Made by a program: the position numbers and the translations under genes
NCBI RefSeq assembly: GCF_001571245.1
Contig: NZ_BCTK01000005.1
Coordinates: 124,001 to 188,000 of the forward strand
From: Achromobacter piechaudii NBRC 102461
GTDB lineage: Bacteria > Pseudomonadota > Gammaproteobacteria > Burkholderiales > Burkholderiaceae_B
Length of the DNA stretch: 64,000 nt
Direction of reading: 5' to 3'
In this document: positions 25,804 to 34,394 of the stretch, piece after piece
How the letters are laid out: each line of letters starts with the position of its first letter
Position numbering within the stretch: the first letter of the stretch is position 1
Notes under the pieces: generated by a model
Databases searched by the model: none
The model's input: the letters and a program-made list of their open reading frames with translations, nothing else
Told to the model about the DNA's origin: nothing

Positions 25804-27072
25804 TCAGGGACGTTGCTGGCGCAGCACGGCGACCACCGCGCGGATCAACGTGGCCAAGTCGTCGCCATCGATCGTCAGCGCCGGCGTCAGGTACACGACG
25901 TTGCCGAAGGGGCGCACCCACACGCCCGCATCGACCAGCCGGCGCTTCAAGGCTTCGCGGTCGATGATGTTGTCCAGCTCCACCACACCGATTGCGCCCA
26001 GCACACGCACGTCGCGCACCCAGGGCAGCTCGCGGCAGGGTTCCAGGCCGGCCGCCAAGGCCACGGACAAGGCTTGCGCCTGCGCCAGCCGGGGTTCGGA
26101 CTCGAACAGGTCCAGCGAGGCATTGGCGGCCGCGCAGGCCAGCGCATTGCCCATGAACGTGGGGCCGTGCATCAGCGCGTGCGCCGGGTTGTCGGACCAG
26201 AAGGCGTCGAACACGCGATTGCTGGCCACCGTGGCGGCCAGCGGCAGCGTGCCGCCCGTCAACGCCTTGGACAAGGTGATGATGTCCGGCTTGATGCCGG
26301 CCTGCTCAAAGGCAAACAGGGTGCCGGTGCGCCCGAAGCCGGTGAAGATCTCGTCGAAGATCAGCAGCAGGCCGTGGCGGTCGGCCAGCTTGCGCAAGCG
26401 GCGCAGCACGTCGGGCTCATGCAGCAGCATCCCGCCCGCGCCCTGCACCAGTGGCTCGACGAGAATGCCCGCCAGTTGCGGCGCGCGCGCTTGCAGGTAG
26501 TGATCCAGCGCGGCGTAGGAGGCGTCGTCACGCGGCAGGTCCACGATGTCGTGCTCGGCCAGCATGCCACGGTACAGGCTGTGCATGCCGTCCTCGGGGT
26601 CGCACACGGCCATTGTGCCGAAGGTATCGCCGTGGTAGCCGCCCCGGAATGCCAGGAAGCGGCTGCGGCCACGCTCGCCCTGGTTCAGCCAGAACTGCAC
26701 CGCCATTTTCATGGCGACCTCTACCGCCACCGACCCGGAGTCGGTGTAGAAGACGCGGTCCAGGCCCGGCCCCAGCAGGCCGGCCAGGCGGCGCGCGAGG
26801 GTCAGTGCGGGCTCGTGGGTCAGGCCGCCGAACATCACGTGCGGCATGGCGTCCAATTGCGCGCGCACCGCCTGGGCGATGTGCGGATGGTTGTACCCAT
26901 GGCAGGCCGTCCACCAGGATGCCACGCCATCGATCAGGCTGCGCCCGTCCGCCAGTTCCAGCCGGCTGCCGTGGCTGCGCACGACGGGCAACGGCGGCGT
27001 CACTGTTTTCATTTGGGCATAGGGAAGCCAGATATGAGGTTGGCCCTGGGCCACCCAGTCAGGCGTGTGCAT
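25804..27072 (-). CDS. bioA: Adenosylmethionine-8-amino-7-oxononanoate aminotransferase
   Basis: A 422-residue class III PLP aminotransferase converting 7-keto-8-aminopelargonate to 7,8-diaminopelargonate with SAM as amino donor. IWLPYAQMKT and SWWTACHGYNHP near the N-terminus are BioA-specific active-site segments; FYTDSGSVAVEVAMKMA binds the cofactor phosphate, FDEIFTGFGRTG carries the PLP-ring aspartate, and Lys269 (ITLSKALTGG) should form the internal aldimine. It is divergent from bioF across 149 bases. Confidence 0.96.
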   Translation of the reverse strand: MHTPDWVAQGQPHIWLPYAQMKTVTPPLPVVRSHGSRLELADGRSLIDGVASWWTACHGYNHPHIAQAVRAQLDAMPHVMFGGLTHEPALTLARRLAGLLGPGLDRVFYTDSGSVAVEVAMKMAVQFWLNQGERGRSRFLAFRGGYHGDTFGTMAVCDPEDGMHSLYRGMLAEHDIVDLPRDDASYAALDHYLQARAPQLAGILVEPLVQGAGGMLLHEPDVLRRLRKLADRHGLLLIFDEIFTGFGRTGTLFAFEQAGIKPDIITLSKALTGGTLPLAATVASNRVFDAFWSDNPAHALMHGPTFMGNALACAAANASLDLFESEPRLAQAQALSVALAAGLEPCRELPWVRDVRVLGAIGVVELDNIIDREALKRRLVDAGVWVRPFGNVVYLTPALTIDGDDLATLIRAVVAVLRQQRP

Positions 27073-27154
27073 GGTTGAAACTCCGAAAAAACCGGCGCCG
27101 TCTCATGGCATTCCTGGCGTCCCGGACGCCGGAAAACGCCGTGCGCGCCTCCAC

Positions 27155-27160
27155 TACAAT
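27155..27160 (+). promoter_or_regulatory. Candidate -10 box of the bioFHCD operon
   Basis: TACAAT lies 62 bases before the bioF ATG, with no good -35 hexamer. I found no BirA-type operator (TTGTAAACC dyad) in the bioA/bioF divergent region; only a GC-rich dyad at 27116-27130. Confidence 0.3.
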
Positions 27161-27221
27161 GGCCCGCATTCTACGGCTTGGCACGGGCATTCCCCTTGCC
27201 CGGCCGCTGCCGGAACGATCG

Positions 27222-28409
27222 ATGTCTAAGCTGGATTCGCTGTTTTTCTCCGAGTTGGCCGCCGCCGACACCCGCCGCGTACGCCGCCGCCTGCGTACCG
27301 CCACGGCCGCGCCGCCCGGGCGCATTGTGGTCAACGGGGCCCCCGTGCTGAACTTTTCCAGCAATGATTACCTGGGCCTGTCCAAGCACCCGCTGCTGAT
27401 CGAACGCGCTGGGCAATGGGCGGCCCGCCATGGCGCGGGCGCGCAAGCGTCGCGGCTGGTATGCGGCAATCTGGACTTGCACGAACAGGTGGAGGCCAAG
27501 CTGGCTCGCCTGAAAGGCACCGAGGCCGCGTTGCTGCTGGCCTCGGGCTGGCAGGCCAACGCTGCCGTGCTGCCGGCCCTGCTTCGCGCCGCCGCGAATC
27601 TGGGCGACATCGAGCTGTACGCCGACAAGCTCAATCACGCCAGCCTGCACCAGGGTTGCCAAGCGGCCGGGGTCAAGCAGATCCGGTTCCGGCACAACGA
27701 CCTGGATCACCTGCAAAGCCTGCTCGCCGCTCGCGCAGAGCTCGGCGCGGGCAAGCCCGTGTCCCGCTTCATCGTCACGGAAAGCGTCTTCAGCATGGAC
27801 GGCGACCGAACCGACGTAGTCCGGCTGGCCGAGCTGGCCGACCGCTATCAAGCCTTTGTCTACCTGGACGAAGCGCATGCCACCGGCGTGCTGGGTCCGG
27901 GCGGCATGGGGTTGGCGGGCTTGGCTCCTGGGCGTATCGACTTGGCGATGGGCACGTTCAGCAAGGCGCTGGGCGGATTCGGCGCCTATGTGGCCGGGTC
28001 GCGCGCGCTGTGCGACTACCTGATCAACACCTGCTCCGGCTTTATCTACACGACGGCGCTGCCGCCCGCCGTGCTGGGCGCGATGGATGCTGCGCTGGAC
28101 CTGGTGCCCACCTTGGACGCCGAGCGCGCCAGGCTTGCCGCAAGCGGTGACCAACTGCGCGCCGCGTTGCGAGACATGGGTTTGGACACGGGCGATTCCT
28201 CCACGCAGATCGTGCCCGCCCTGGTGGGCGACGAAGCGCGCGCGCTGGACATGGCGGCCAAGCTGGAACGCCTTGGCCTGCTGGCCGTGGCCATCCGCCC
28301 GCCCACCGTGCCCGCTGGCACCAGCCGCCTGCGCCTGACCCTCAGCGCCGCGCATAGCGACGCCGACGTTGCGCAACTGATCGATGGCATCAAGGCGGTG
28401 CTGGCATGA
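27222..28409 (+). CDS. bioF: 8-amino-7-oxononanoate synthase
   Basis: A 395-residue alpha-oxoamine synthase, condensing pimeloyl-ACP (or -CoA) with alanine in biotin synthesis. Visible: NFSSNDYLGLSKHP, ASRLVCGNLDLHEQVE, the DEAH-like YLDEAHATGVLGPGG and Lys248 in MGTFSKALGGFG, which binds PLP. The ATG at 27222 fits the family N-terminus; a longer in-frame start lacks similarity. The stop overlaps the next gene by 4 bases. Confidence 0.95.
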   Translation: MSKLDSLFFSELAAADTRRVRRRLRTATAAPPGRIVVNGAPVLNFSSNDYLGLSKHPLLIERAGQWAARHGAGAQASRLVCGNLDLHEQVEAKLARLKGTEAALLLASGWQANAAVLPALLRAAANLGDIELYADKLNHASLHQGCQAAGVKQIRFRHNDLDHLQSLLAARAELGAGKPVSRFIVTESVFSMDGDRTDVVRLAELADRYQAFVYLDEAHATGVLGPGGMGLAGLAPGRIDLAMGTFSKALGGFGAYVAGSRALCDYLINTCSGFIYTTALPPAVLGAMDAALDLVPTLDAERARLAASGDQLRAALRDMGLDTGDSSTQIVPALVGDEARALDMAAKLERLGLLAVAIRPPTVPAGTSRLRLTLSAAHSDADVAQLIDGIKAVLA

Positions 28410-29098
28410 CCCCCACGCTGCTCTTTGTACATGGTTGGGCGTTTGATGCGTCGGTCTGGACGCCGCTGCGCGCCGAACTTGGCGCCTGGCCGCAAGCCGT
28501 TGCCGATGCCGGTTACTTCGGCGCCGCGCAATCGCCGGCCGCAGCCCTCAGCCGGGGCAATCACCCGGCCATCGATCCCGCCAGCCGCCCCGTCATCGCC
28601 ATCGGCCATTCGCTGGGCGTGCTGCGCTTGTTGCAGGATCTGCCGGCTGGCTGTGTGGGCCTGGTGTCGATCAACGGGTTCCCGCGCTTTGGCGCCGCGC
28701 CGGACTTTGACGCCGGCGTGCCGCGTCGCATGCTGGATCGCATGATCAAGCGGCTGTCTGCCGACCCCGCCGCCGTCGTGCAAGACTTTCGCGAGCGTTG
28801 CGGCGACGCGTCCGCCTTCGGCGAACCCCGCCTGGAACCGCTGGCCCGCGACCTGGAAGCCTTGCGCGACGAAGACCAGCGCGACGCCTTGGCGGCGCTG
28901 CCCGTTCCCTTGCTGATACTGGCCGGACGGGACGACCCCATCGTTCCCGCCGCCATGACACAAGCCGCGTTCGGCGGCCGCCCCGGTGACGAACGGCACG
29001 ATCTGGAACACGGCGGACATTTGTTGCCGGTGTCGGCCGCGCCCTGGTGCGCGCGCCACATCGCCGGTTTCATCGAACGCGTGGGGCGTGCGGCCTGA
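28406..29098 (+). CDS. Alpha/beta-hydrolase, probable pimeloyl-ACP methyl ester esterase
   Basis: A 230-residue alpha/beta-hydrolase lying between bioF and bioC. The nucleophile elbow is AIGHSLG with Ser69; Asp in LAGRDDPIVPAAM and His in LEHGGHLLPVSAAPW complete the triad. From position it should act like BioH, removing the methyl group from pimeloyl-ACP methyl ester after BioC-initiated chain growth. Overall similarity to E. coli BioH looks limited, so a BioG/BioV-like non-orthologous esterase is possible. Its start overlaps the bioF stop and its stop overlaps the bioC start (TGATG). Confidence 0.75.
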   Translation: MTPTLLFVHGWAFDASVWTPLRAELGAWPQAVADAGYFGAAQSPAAALSRGNHPAIDPASRPVIAIGHSLGVLRLLQDLPAGCVGLVSINGFPRFGAAPDFDAGVPRRMLDRMIKRLSADPAAVVQDFRERCGDASAFGEPRLEPLARDLEALRDEDQRDALAALPVPLLILAGRDDPIVPAAMTQAAFGGRPGDERHDLEHGGHLLPVSAAPWCARHIAGFIERVGRAA

Positions 29099-30534
29099 TG
29101 CAAGCTTTGCCCCGCAACGCCCAGGTCGGCGCCCGCTTCGGCGCTGCCGCCCACCGCTATGAACACCACGCGCCCATCCAGCGCATCACCGCCGAGCGGC
29201 TCGCCAGCGACATCGCTAGCCTGCGCTTGCCCGCGCGTCCTCGCATTCTGGAGATCGGCTGCGGCACCGGTTTGCTGACCCAGGCCCTGGCGCGCCGGCT
29301 GGGCGAGGCGGACTGGACCATCACCGACATCTCTCCCGCCATGCTCGCCGCCGCCCGGAGTGGCCCCGCGCTACCCGGCACGGCGCGCTTCCAGTTACTG
29401 GACGGCGAACACCCTCAAGCGCTGGATGGCGAGTACGACCTGATCTGCTCCAGCCTGGCCGTGCAGTGGTTCAACGACCTGAACGCCGGTCTGGGCCGGC
29501 TGGCCGCGCTGCTGGCGCCGGGCGGGCATCTGGCCGTGGCGACGCTGGCCGCCAGTACCTTCGCCGAATGGCAGGACGCGCATCGGGCGGTGGGTTTTGT
29601 GGCTGCCACGCCGTCCTACCCGCCGTGCGAGCTCATCCGTCCCGCCATGAGCAATCTGGCCGGTGGCGTGCGCGGCGAACGGCTGATACAAAATCATCCT
29701 GATGGCCTGACTTTCCTGAAAGGCCTGAAAGGCATCGGCGCCACCACGCCCGCGCCCGGACGCCCGCCGCTATCAGCGGCGGCGCTGCGTCGTGTGCTGG
29801 CGGCGTTTGACGAACAAGGAGCCACGGTGACGTATCACCTGGCCTACGGTATGTGGAAAAAATCGACGCAACGCCCCGCCGGGGTTTTCGTGACCGGCAC
29901 TGACACCGGCATCGGCAAGACGCTGGTGTCCGCCATCCTCGCGCGCGCCTGGAACGCCGACTACTGGAAGCCGGTGCAGACCGGCGTATCCGCAGAGCCC
30001 GGCGACACCGACACCGTGGCGCAACTGGCGCAACTGCCGCCCGAACGCCTGCATCTGCCGGCGTACGTGCTGCAAGCGCCCCTGTCGCCCTGGGCCGCGG
30101 CCACGCTGGAAGACACCGTCGTCGACGCAACCAGCATCGTGCCCCCGAGCACCACGGCGCCGCTGATCGTGGAAGGCGCAGGCGGCCTATACGTGCCCAT
30201 CGACGACACGCACATGATGATCGACCTGATCGCGCGCCTGGACATGCCCGTGGTGCTGGCGGCGCGCAGCGGCCTGGGCACCATCAACCACACGCTGCTT
30301 AGTCTGGAAGCGCTCAAGCGCCGTGGCATCCCGATTCTGGGCGTGGTCATGAGCGGCCCGCTGTCCCCCGGCAACAAGGAAGCCATCGAACGCTTCGGCG
30401 ACGTTCGGGTGCTGGCCGAAATCCCGTCGCTGGCGCACATTGACGCCGCAACGGTCGCAACGCTGGCGCAGGCAATTCCGCCACTAGCGGAATGCCTGGC
30501 GGTAGCGGGCCTTGAACCGCAGTCGGCAACGTAG
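29098..30534 (+). CDS. BioC-BioD fusion: malonyl-ACP O-methyltransferase / dethiobiotin synthetase
   Basis: One uninterrupted 478-residue frame. Residues 1-251 are a BioC SAM methyltransferase: FGAAAHRYEHHAPIQR, SAM motif ILEIGCGTGLLTQAL, and CSSLAVQWFNDL. Residues 252-478 are a complete BioD: P-loop VFVTGTDTGIGKTLVSA, KPVQTGV, EGAGGLYVPI and LGTINHTLLSLEAL. BioC protects malonyl-ACP by methylation at the start of pimelate synthesis; BioD closes the ureido ring with CO2 and ATP. Inside the frame, AAGGAG (29816-29821) stands 5 bases before an in-frame GTG (29827, residue 244), so free BioD could be made too. It is the last gene of bioF-H-CD. Confidence 0.92.
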   Translation: MQALPRNAQVGARFGAAAHRYEHHAPIQRITAERLASDIASLRLPARPRILEIGCGTGLLTQALARRLGEADWTITDISPAMLAAARSGPALPGTARFQLLDGEHPQALDGEYDLICSSLAVQWFNDLNAGLGRLAALLAPGGHLAVATLAASTFAEWQDAHRAVGFVAATPSYPPCELIRPAMSNLAGGVRGERLIQNHPDGLTFLKGLKGIGATTPAPGRPPLSAAALRRVLAAFDEQGATVTYHLAYGMWKKSTQRPAGVFVTGTDTGIGKTLVSAILARAWNADYWKPVQTGVSAEPGDTDTVAQLAQLPPERLHLPAYVLQAPLSPWAAATLEDTVVDATSIVPPSTTAPLIVEGAGGLYVPIDDTHMMIDLIARLDMPVVLAARSGLGTINHTLLSLEALKRRGIPILGVVMSGPLSPGNKEAIERFGDVRVLAEIPSLAHIDAATVATLAQAIPPLAECLAVAGLEPQSAT

Positions 30535-30600
30535 GGTAAATAAGCTTCACGCGGAATAGCGCGGCGCGATTTGCCGGGCTTTCGTACGTTTGATGGCGGG

Positions 30601-31566
30601 CTAGCGCGGCGCTGACAGCGCCAAGGCCACCGCGTCGATGGTCTGCGCGACGGCATCGCTTGCCAGGCAATCAACGATGACGCGGTCGGGCTGGGCGCGC
30701 AGCCAGGTGATCTGGCGCTTGGCCAACTGGCGCGTGGCCGCGATGCCCTGTTCGCGGGCGGTGGCAAGATCGACCTCGCCATCCAGATGCGCCCACATCT
30801 GCCGATAGCCCACGCAACGCACCGACGGCAGGCCCGGATGCAGGTCGGGCCGGGTGCGCAGCGCGCGCACCTCGTCCAGCAGGCCATTGGCCAGCATGGC
30901 GTCAAAGCGTTGTTCGATGCGCGCATGCAGCGCGGCGCGGTCCGAGGGTTCGAGGCTGATGGTCAGGTAATGGTTGGCGTCGTCGACCGGCTTTTGCTGG
31001 CCGCGCGACAGCAGCGCGGACATGGGCTGGCCCGTCAGCTGGCAGATTTCCAGTGCGCGCTGGATACGCTGGCTGTCATTGGGCGCGAGGCGCGCGGCCG
31101 TGATGGGGTCCAGCAGCGCCAGCTCGGCATGCAGCGCGGGCCAGCCCTGGATGGCGGCGCGCGCTTCGATCTCGGCGCGCAGCGCGGGGTCGGCCTGGGG
31201 CAGATCGTCCAGACCCTCGCGCAGCGCCTTGTAATACATCATCGTGCCGCCAGCCAACAGCGGCACACGCCCGCGCGCGCGGATCTCGTCGATCAGGCGC
31301 AGCGCATCGGCGCGGAACTCAGCGGCCGAATACGATTGCGCGGGGTCCAGGATGTCCAGCAGATGCTGGGGCACGCGCGCCTGTTCCTCGGGCGAGGGCT
31401 TGGCGGTGCCGATGTCCATGCCCCGGTAGATGGTGGCCGAATCGACGTTGACGATCTCCATGGGCCAGCGCTCGGCAAGCGCCAGCGTGGACGCGCTTTT
31501 GCCAGCGGCCGTGGGGCCGGCCAGGCAGATGACCGGCGGCAGATCGGAGGGCAGGGAAGAGGGCAA
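30601..31566 (-). CDS. miaA: tRNA dimethylallyltransferase
   Basis: About 321 residues. The enzyme adds a dimethylallyl group to A37 of tRNAs reading UNN codons. P-loop [12 protein letters not shown], then [22 protein letters not shown]-like [29 protein letters not shown] and the tRNA-binding ..[14 protein letters not shown] and [12 protein letters not shown] are all characteristic. No ATG lies at the expected start; TTG at 31566, 2 bases after the mutL stop, is the best candidate, with CTG a few codons downstream as alternative. It is downstream of mutL, as in many proteobacteria. Confidence 0.93.
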   Translation of the reverse strand: MPSSLPSDLPPVICLAGPTAAGKSASTLALAERWPMEIVNVDSATIYRGMDIGTAKPSPEEQARVPQHLLDILDPAQSYSAAEFRADALRLIDEIRARGRVPLLAGGTMMYYKALREGLDDLPQADPALRAEIEARAAIQGWPALHAELALLDPITAARLAPNDSQRIQRALEICQLTGQPMSALLSRGQQKPVDDANHYLTISLEPSDRAALHARIEQRFDAMLANGLLDEVRALRTRPDLHPGLPSVRCVGYRQMWAHLDGEVDLATAREQGIAATRQLAKRQITWLRAQPDRVIVDCLASDAVAQTIDAVALALSAPR

Positions 31567-31568
31567 GC

Positions 31569-33581
31569 TTATTGTCCGCGCAGAAAGAGCTTGTCCAGGT
31601 CGGACACGGACCACTGCACCCAGGTGGGGCGGCCATGGTTGCACCGGTCGGCGCGTTCAGTCGCTTCCATCTGCCGCAGCAACCCGTTCATTTCTTCGAC
31701 GGTCAGCTTGCGGTTGGCGCGCACCGAACCATGGCAAGCCATGGTCGAGAGCAGTTCGTTGCGTTGTTCGGTCAACAGGCGCGACACGCCCACCGCGCCC
31801 AGGTCGCGCAGCACGGCGCGCGCCAGCGTTTCGATGTCGCCACGCGCCAGGATTGCCGGCACGGAGCGCACGGCGATCGAGGTGGGGCCAGACGGCCGCA
31901 TTTCAAAACCCAGCTCGCCCAGCTGCTCTTCGAATTCCTCGATCAGTGCCACGTCCTTTTCCTGCGCGTGGAACACCACGGGCACCAGCAGGTCCTGGCG
32001 CGGCAGGCTGCGGGCGTCCAGCGCCTGCTTGAGCTGTTCGTAGACGACGCGCTCGTGGGCGGCGTGCATGTCCACCAGCACCATGCCCCGGCGGTTCTGC
32101 GCCAGGATGTAGATGCCGTGCAACTGCGCCAGCGCCATGCCCAGCGGATGCTCTTCGTCGGCGGGCAGCGTGGGGGCGGGGCGGGGCTCGCTGACGGGGG
32201 TGACCTTGGGGGCCGTGTCGTCGTTCAGCGGGCGGTACAGCGATTGCCAGTCGGCGGCGGGAATGCCCGCGGGTTCGGCATGCAGACGGAACGGCACCTG
32301 CGTGTGGGCGCGCTGTGCGGGCGGCGAGGGGCGCAGGCCGTAGGCGGCGTTCTGGCCGCTGTAGCCTGGGCGGGCCGCGCCGGACGCCGAGGCCGCGCCA
32401 CCGGTGCTTGGCGACGCGCCGCCCGAGCTTAAGGATGTGCCGCCATTACTCAAGGACGCGCCACCGTGGGAGGCCACGGTTGTGCGTGCGACGGTTTCAA
32501 AGCCGCCGTCTTCGTCGGCGTTCGCCTGGCCGCCCGTGCCGGCATCGGCTTGTGCTGCGGCCTCTTGCTGCGCGGGCGCGACGGCGGACGAGCCGCCCGT
32601 CTGCGCCAGCGTCTGGCCGACGGCATGCGAGACGAAGCGGTGCACGGCGCCGCTGTCGCGGAAGCGGACCTCGTGCTTGGCCGGGTGCACGTTCACGTCC
32701 ACGGCGGCGGGGTCGATGTCCAGGAACAGCACGTAGGCGGGCTGGCGGTCGCCATGCAGCACGTCGGCGTAGGCCGCGCGCAGCGCGTGGCTGACCGTGC
32801 GGTCGCGCACGTAACGCCCGTTCACGTAGAGATATTGGCGGTCGGCCCGGGCGCGCGCGGCGGTCGGGCGGGTGATCATGCCGGCCAGGCTGACGGTGCC
32901 CACGGAATGCGACAGCAGCAGGCCGTGTTCGGCGAATTCCGCGCCCAGCACGTCGCGGATGCGTTGGGGCGGTTCGGCCGGCAGCCATTGGCGCTGTGCG
33001 CGATCATGGTGGAACAGGCGGAAGGCGATCTGCGGATGCGCCAGCGCGATGCGCTCCATGGCATCCACGCAATGGCCGAATTCCGTGGCTTCGGAGCGCA
33101 GGAATTTGCGCCGGGCGGGCACCGCGTCGAACAGTTGGCGCACATCGACGGTGGTGCCGGGCGGGCCGGACGCGGGGCTGACCTGCATGCTGCCCGCGTC
33201 GATCTGCCAAGCGTGCTCGCCGTCGCGCGTGCGTGAAATGATGGTCACCTGCGCCACCGACGCGATCGAAGCCAGCGCTTCGCCCCGGAACCCCATGGAC
33301 GCCACCGATTCCAGTTCGTTCAGCGACCGGATCTTGCTGGTGGCGTGGCGCGCCAGCGCCAGCGGCAATTCGTCGGGCGGGATGCCGCCGCCATCATCCG
33401 TCACGGCGATGCGGCGGATGCCTCCGCCCTCCAGGCGCACTTCGATGGCGCGGCCGCCGGCGTCGATGGCGTTCTCAAGGATTTCCTTGAGCACGGAGGC
33501 GGGCCGCTCGATGACCTCGCCAGCGGCGATCTGGCTGATCAACAGGTCGGGAAGCGCAAGAATGGAACGGCGTTCTGTCAT
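31569..33581 (-). CDS. mutL: DNA mismatch repair protein MutL with endonuclease motif
   Basis: A 670-residue MutL. The N-terminal GHKL ATPase shows [33 protein letters not shown] and [15 protein letters not shown] long low-complexity linker includes four 7-residue repeats. The C-terminal domain carries the nicking-endonuclease motif D-M-H-A-x2-E-x4-E ([12 protein letters not shown]), plus [13 protein letters not shown] and [11 protein letters not shown], which form the second metal region. This is the form found in bacteria without MutH, unlike E. coli MutL. The ATG at 33581 fits the family. It is followed after 2 bases by miaA. Confidence 0.95.
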   Translation of the reverse strand: MTERRSILALPDLLISQIAAGEVIERPASVLKEILENAIDAGGRAIEVRLEGGGIRRIAVTDDGGGIPPDELPLALARHATSKIRSLNELESVASMGFRGEALASIASVAQVTIISRTRDGEHAWQIDAGSMQVSPASGPPGTTVDVRQLFDAVPARRKFLRSEATEFGHCVDAMERIALAHPQIAFRLFHHDRAQRQWLPAEPPQRIRDVLGAEFAEHGLLLSHSVGTVSLAGMITRPTAARARADRQYLYVNGRYVRDRTVSHALRAAYADVLHGDRQPAYVLFLDIDPAAVDVNVHPAKHEVRFRDSGAVHRFVSHAVGQTLAQTGGSSAVAPAQQEAAAQADAGTGGQANADEDGGFETVARTTVASHGGASLSNGGTSLSSGGASPSTGGAASASGAARPGYSGQNAAYGLRPSPPAQRAHTQVPFRLHAEPAGIPAADWQSLYRPLNDDTAPKVTPVSEPRPAPTLPADEEHPLGMALAQLHGIYILAQNRRGMVLVDMHAAHERVVYEQLKQALDARSLPRQDLLVPVVFHAQEKDVALIEEFEEQLGELGFEMRPSGPTSIAVRSVPAILARGDIETLARAVLRDLGAVGVSRLLTEQRNELLSTMACHGSVRANRKLTVEEMNGLLRQMEATERADRCNHGRPTWVQWSVSDLDKLFLRGQ
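32382..32465 (-). repeat. Four degenerate 21-base repeats in the mutL linker
   Basis: The repeats encode [21 protein letters not shown] and GGAASAS in series. The DNA units differ at several positions, so they are old or selected at protein level. Unit length is a multiple of 3, so gain or loss would change linker length without a frameshift. Confidence 0.7.
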
Positions 33582-33614
33582 TAGGCTTAAGTCTGGTGGT
33601 GCTGTGTGGACGAT

Positions 33615-33643
33615 TTTAGCGTCATGGGCGGGTGGGCTATAGT
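33615..33643 (+). promoter_or_regulatory. Candidate sigma70 promoter of the DedA gene
   Basis: TTTAGC and TATAGT are separated by 17 bases in the 103-base mutL/dedA divergent region. Just downstream, GGAGG (33647-33651) can pair with CCTCC (33661-33665), forming a small leader hairpin. Confidence 0.45.
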
Positions 33644-33684
33644 CGCGGAGGTTTAATCTTCCTCCCCGACTTCCAGGCCGCTGA

Positions 33685-34320
33685 ATGCTCGAATTTTTCA
33701 ATATGGTGCTCCACATCGACAAGACGCTGGGCGTCTGGGTCGCGCAATACGGCGTGTGGGTGTACCTGGTGCTGTTCCTGATCGTATTCGCCGAAACCGG
33801 CTTGGTCGTGCTGCCGTTCCTGCCGGGCGATTCCCTTTTGTTCATCGCGGGCGCGTTTGGCGCCACGGGCCATATCGATCCGGTCTTGATGGCGGTGCTG
33901 CTGATCGTCGCGGCCATTTCCGGGAACACGCTGAACTACATGATAGGGCGCTACATCGGCCCGCGCGTGTTCTCCATGAACCTGCGCTTCCTGGATCGGG
34001 GCGCGTTGATGCGCACTCACGCGTTCTACGAAAAGCATGGCGGCAAGACGATTGTCATGTCGCGCTTCATTCCGGTCGTGCGCACGTTCGCGCCCTTCGT
34101 GGCGGGCGTGGCAGATATGTCGATGTCGCGCTTCCAGCTGTTCAACATCCTGGGCGCGCTGCTCTGGGTGGTCAGCCTGGTGGCGGCGGGTTATTTCTTC
34201 GGCAACATCCCGCTGGTGCGCGAACACCTGAACACCATCGTGTTGTTGGGCCTGGCCGCCGCCATCGTACCCGTGGTGGGCGCCGGCGTGTTCAAGCTGA
34301 TCAAATCGCGGCGGGCGTAG
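33685..34320 (+). CDS. DedA-family membrane protein
   Basis: A 211-residue inner membrane protein of the DedA/VTT family, associated with phospholipid flipping and membrane homeostasis. Characteristic segments: [65 protein letters not shown] with the conserved arginines, and a C-terminal pair of membrane helices. The exact lipid substrate is not readable. The gene is monocistronic, closed by a strong bidirectional terminator. Confidence 0.92.
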   Translation: MLEFFNMVLHIDKTLGVWVAQYGVWVYLVLFLIVFAETGLVVLPFLPGDSLLFIAGAFGATGHIDPVLMAVLLIVAAISGNTLNYMIGRYIGPRVFSMNLRFLDRGALMRTHAFYEKHGGKTIVMSRFIPVVRTFAPFVAGVADMSMSRFQLFNILGALLWVVSLVAAGYFFGNIPLVREHLNTIVLLGLAAAIVPVVGAGVFKLIKSRRA

Positions 34321-34342
34321 AGAACCGCTTGCGCGCCGGATA

Positions 34343-34382
34343 AAAAAGGGGCGATGCGCTGTGAAGCGCATCGCCCCTTTTT
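34343..34382. terminator. Bidirectional terminator between dedA and amiC
   Basis: A perfect 18-bp inverted repeat (arms 34343-34360 and 34365-34382, 4-base loop) has A-runs on the left and T-runs on the right, so it can serve both the rightward dedA and the leftward amiC transcripts. Confidence 0.95.
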
Positions 34383-34394
34383 ACGTCAGCAGGT

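Noticed and set aside
27116-27130. Dyad GGCGTC-3-GACGCC between bioA and bioF as a biotin operator
   Set aside because: It does not resemble the BirA operator and is the kind of dyad expected by chance in GC-rich DNA.
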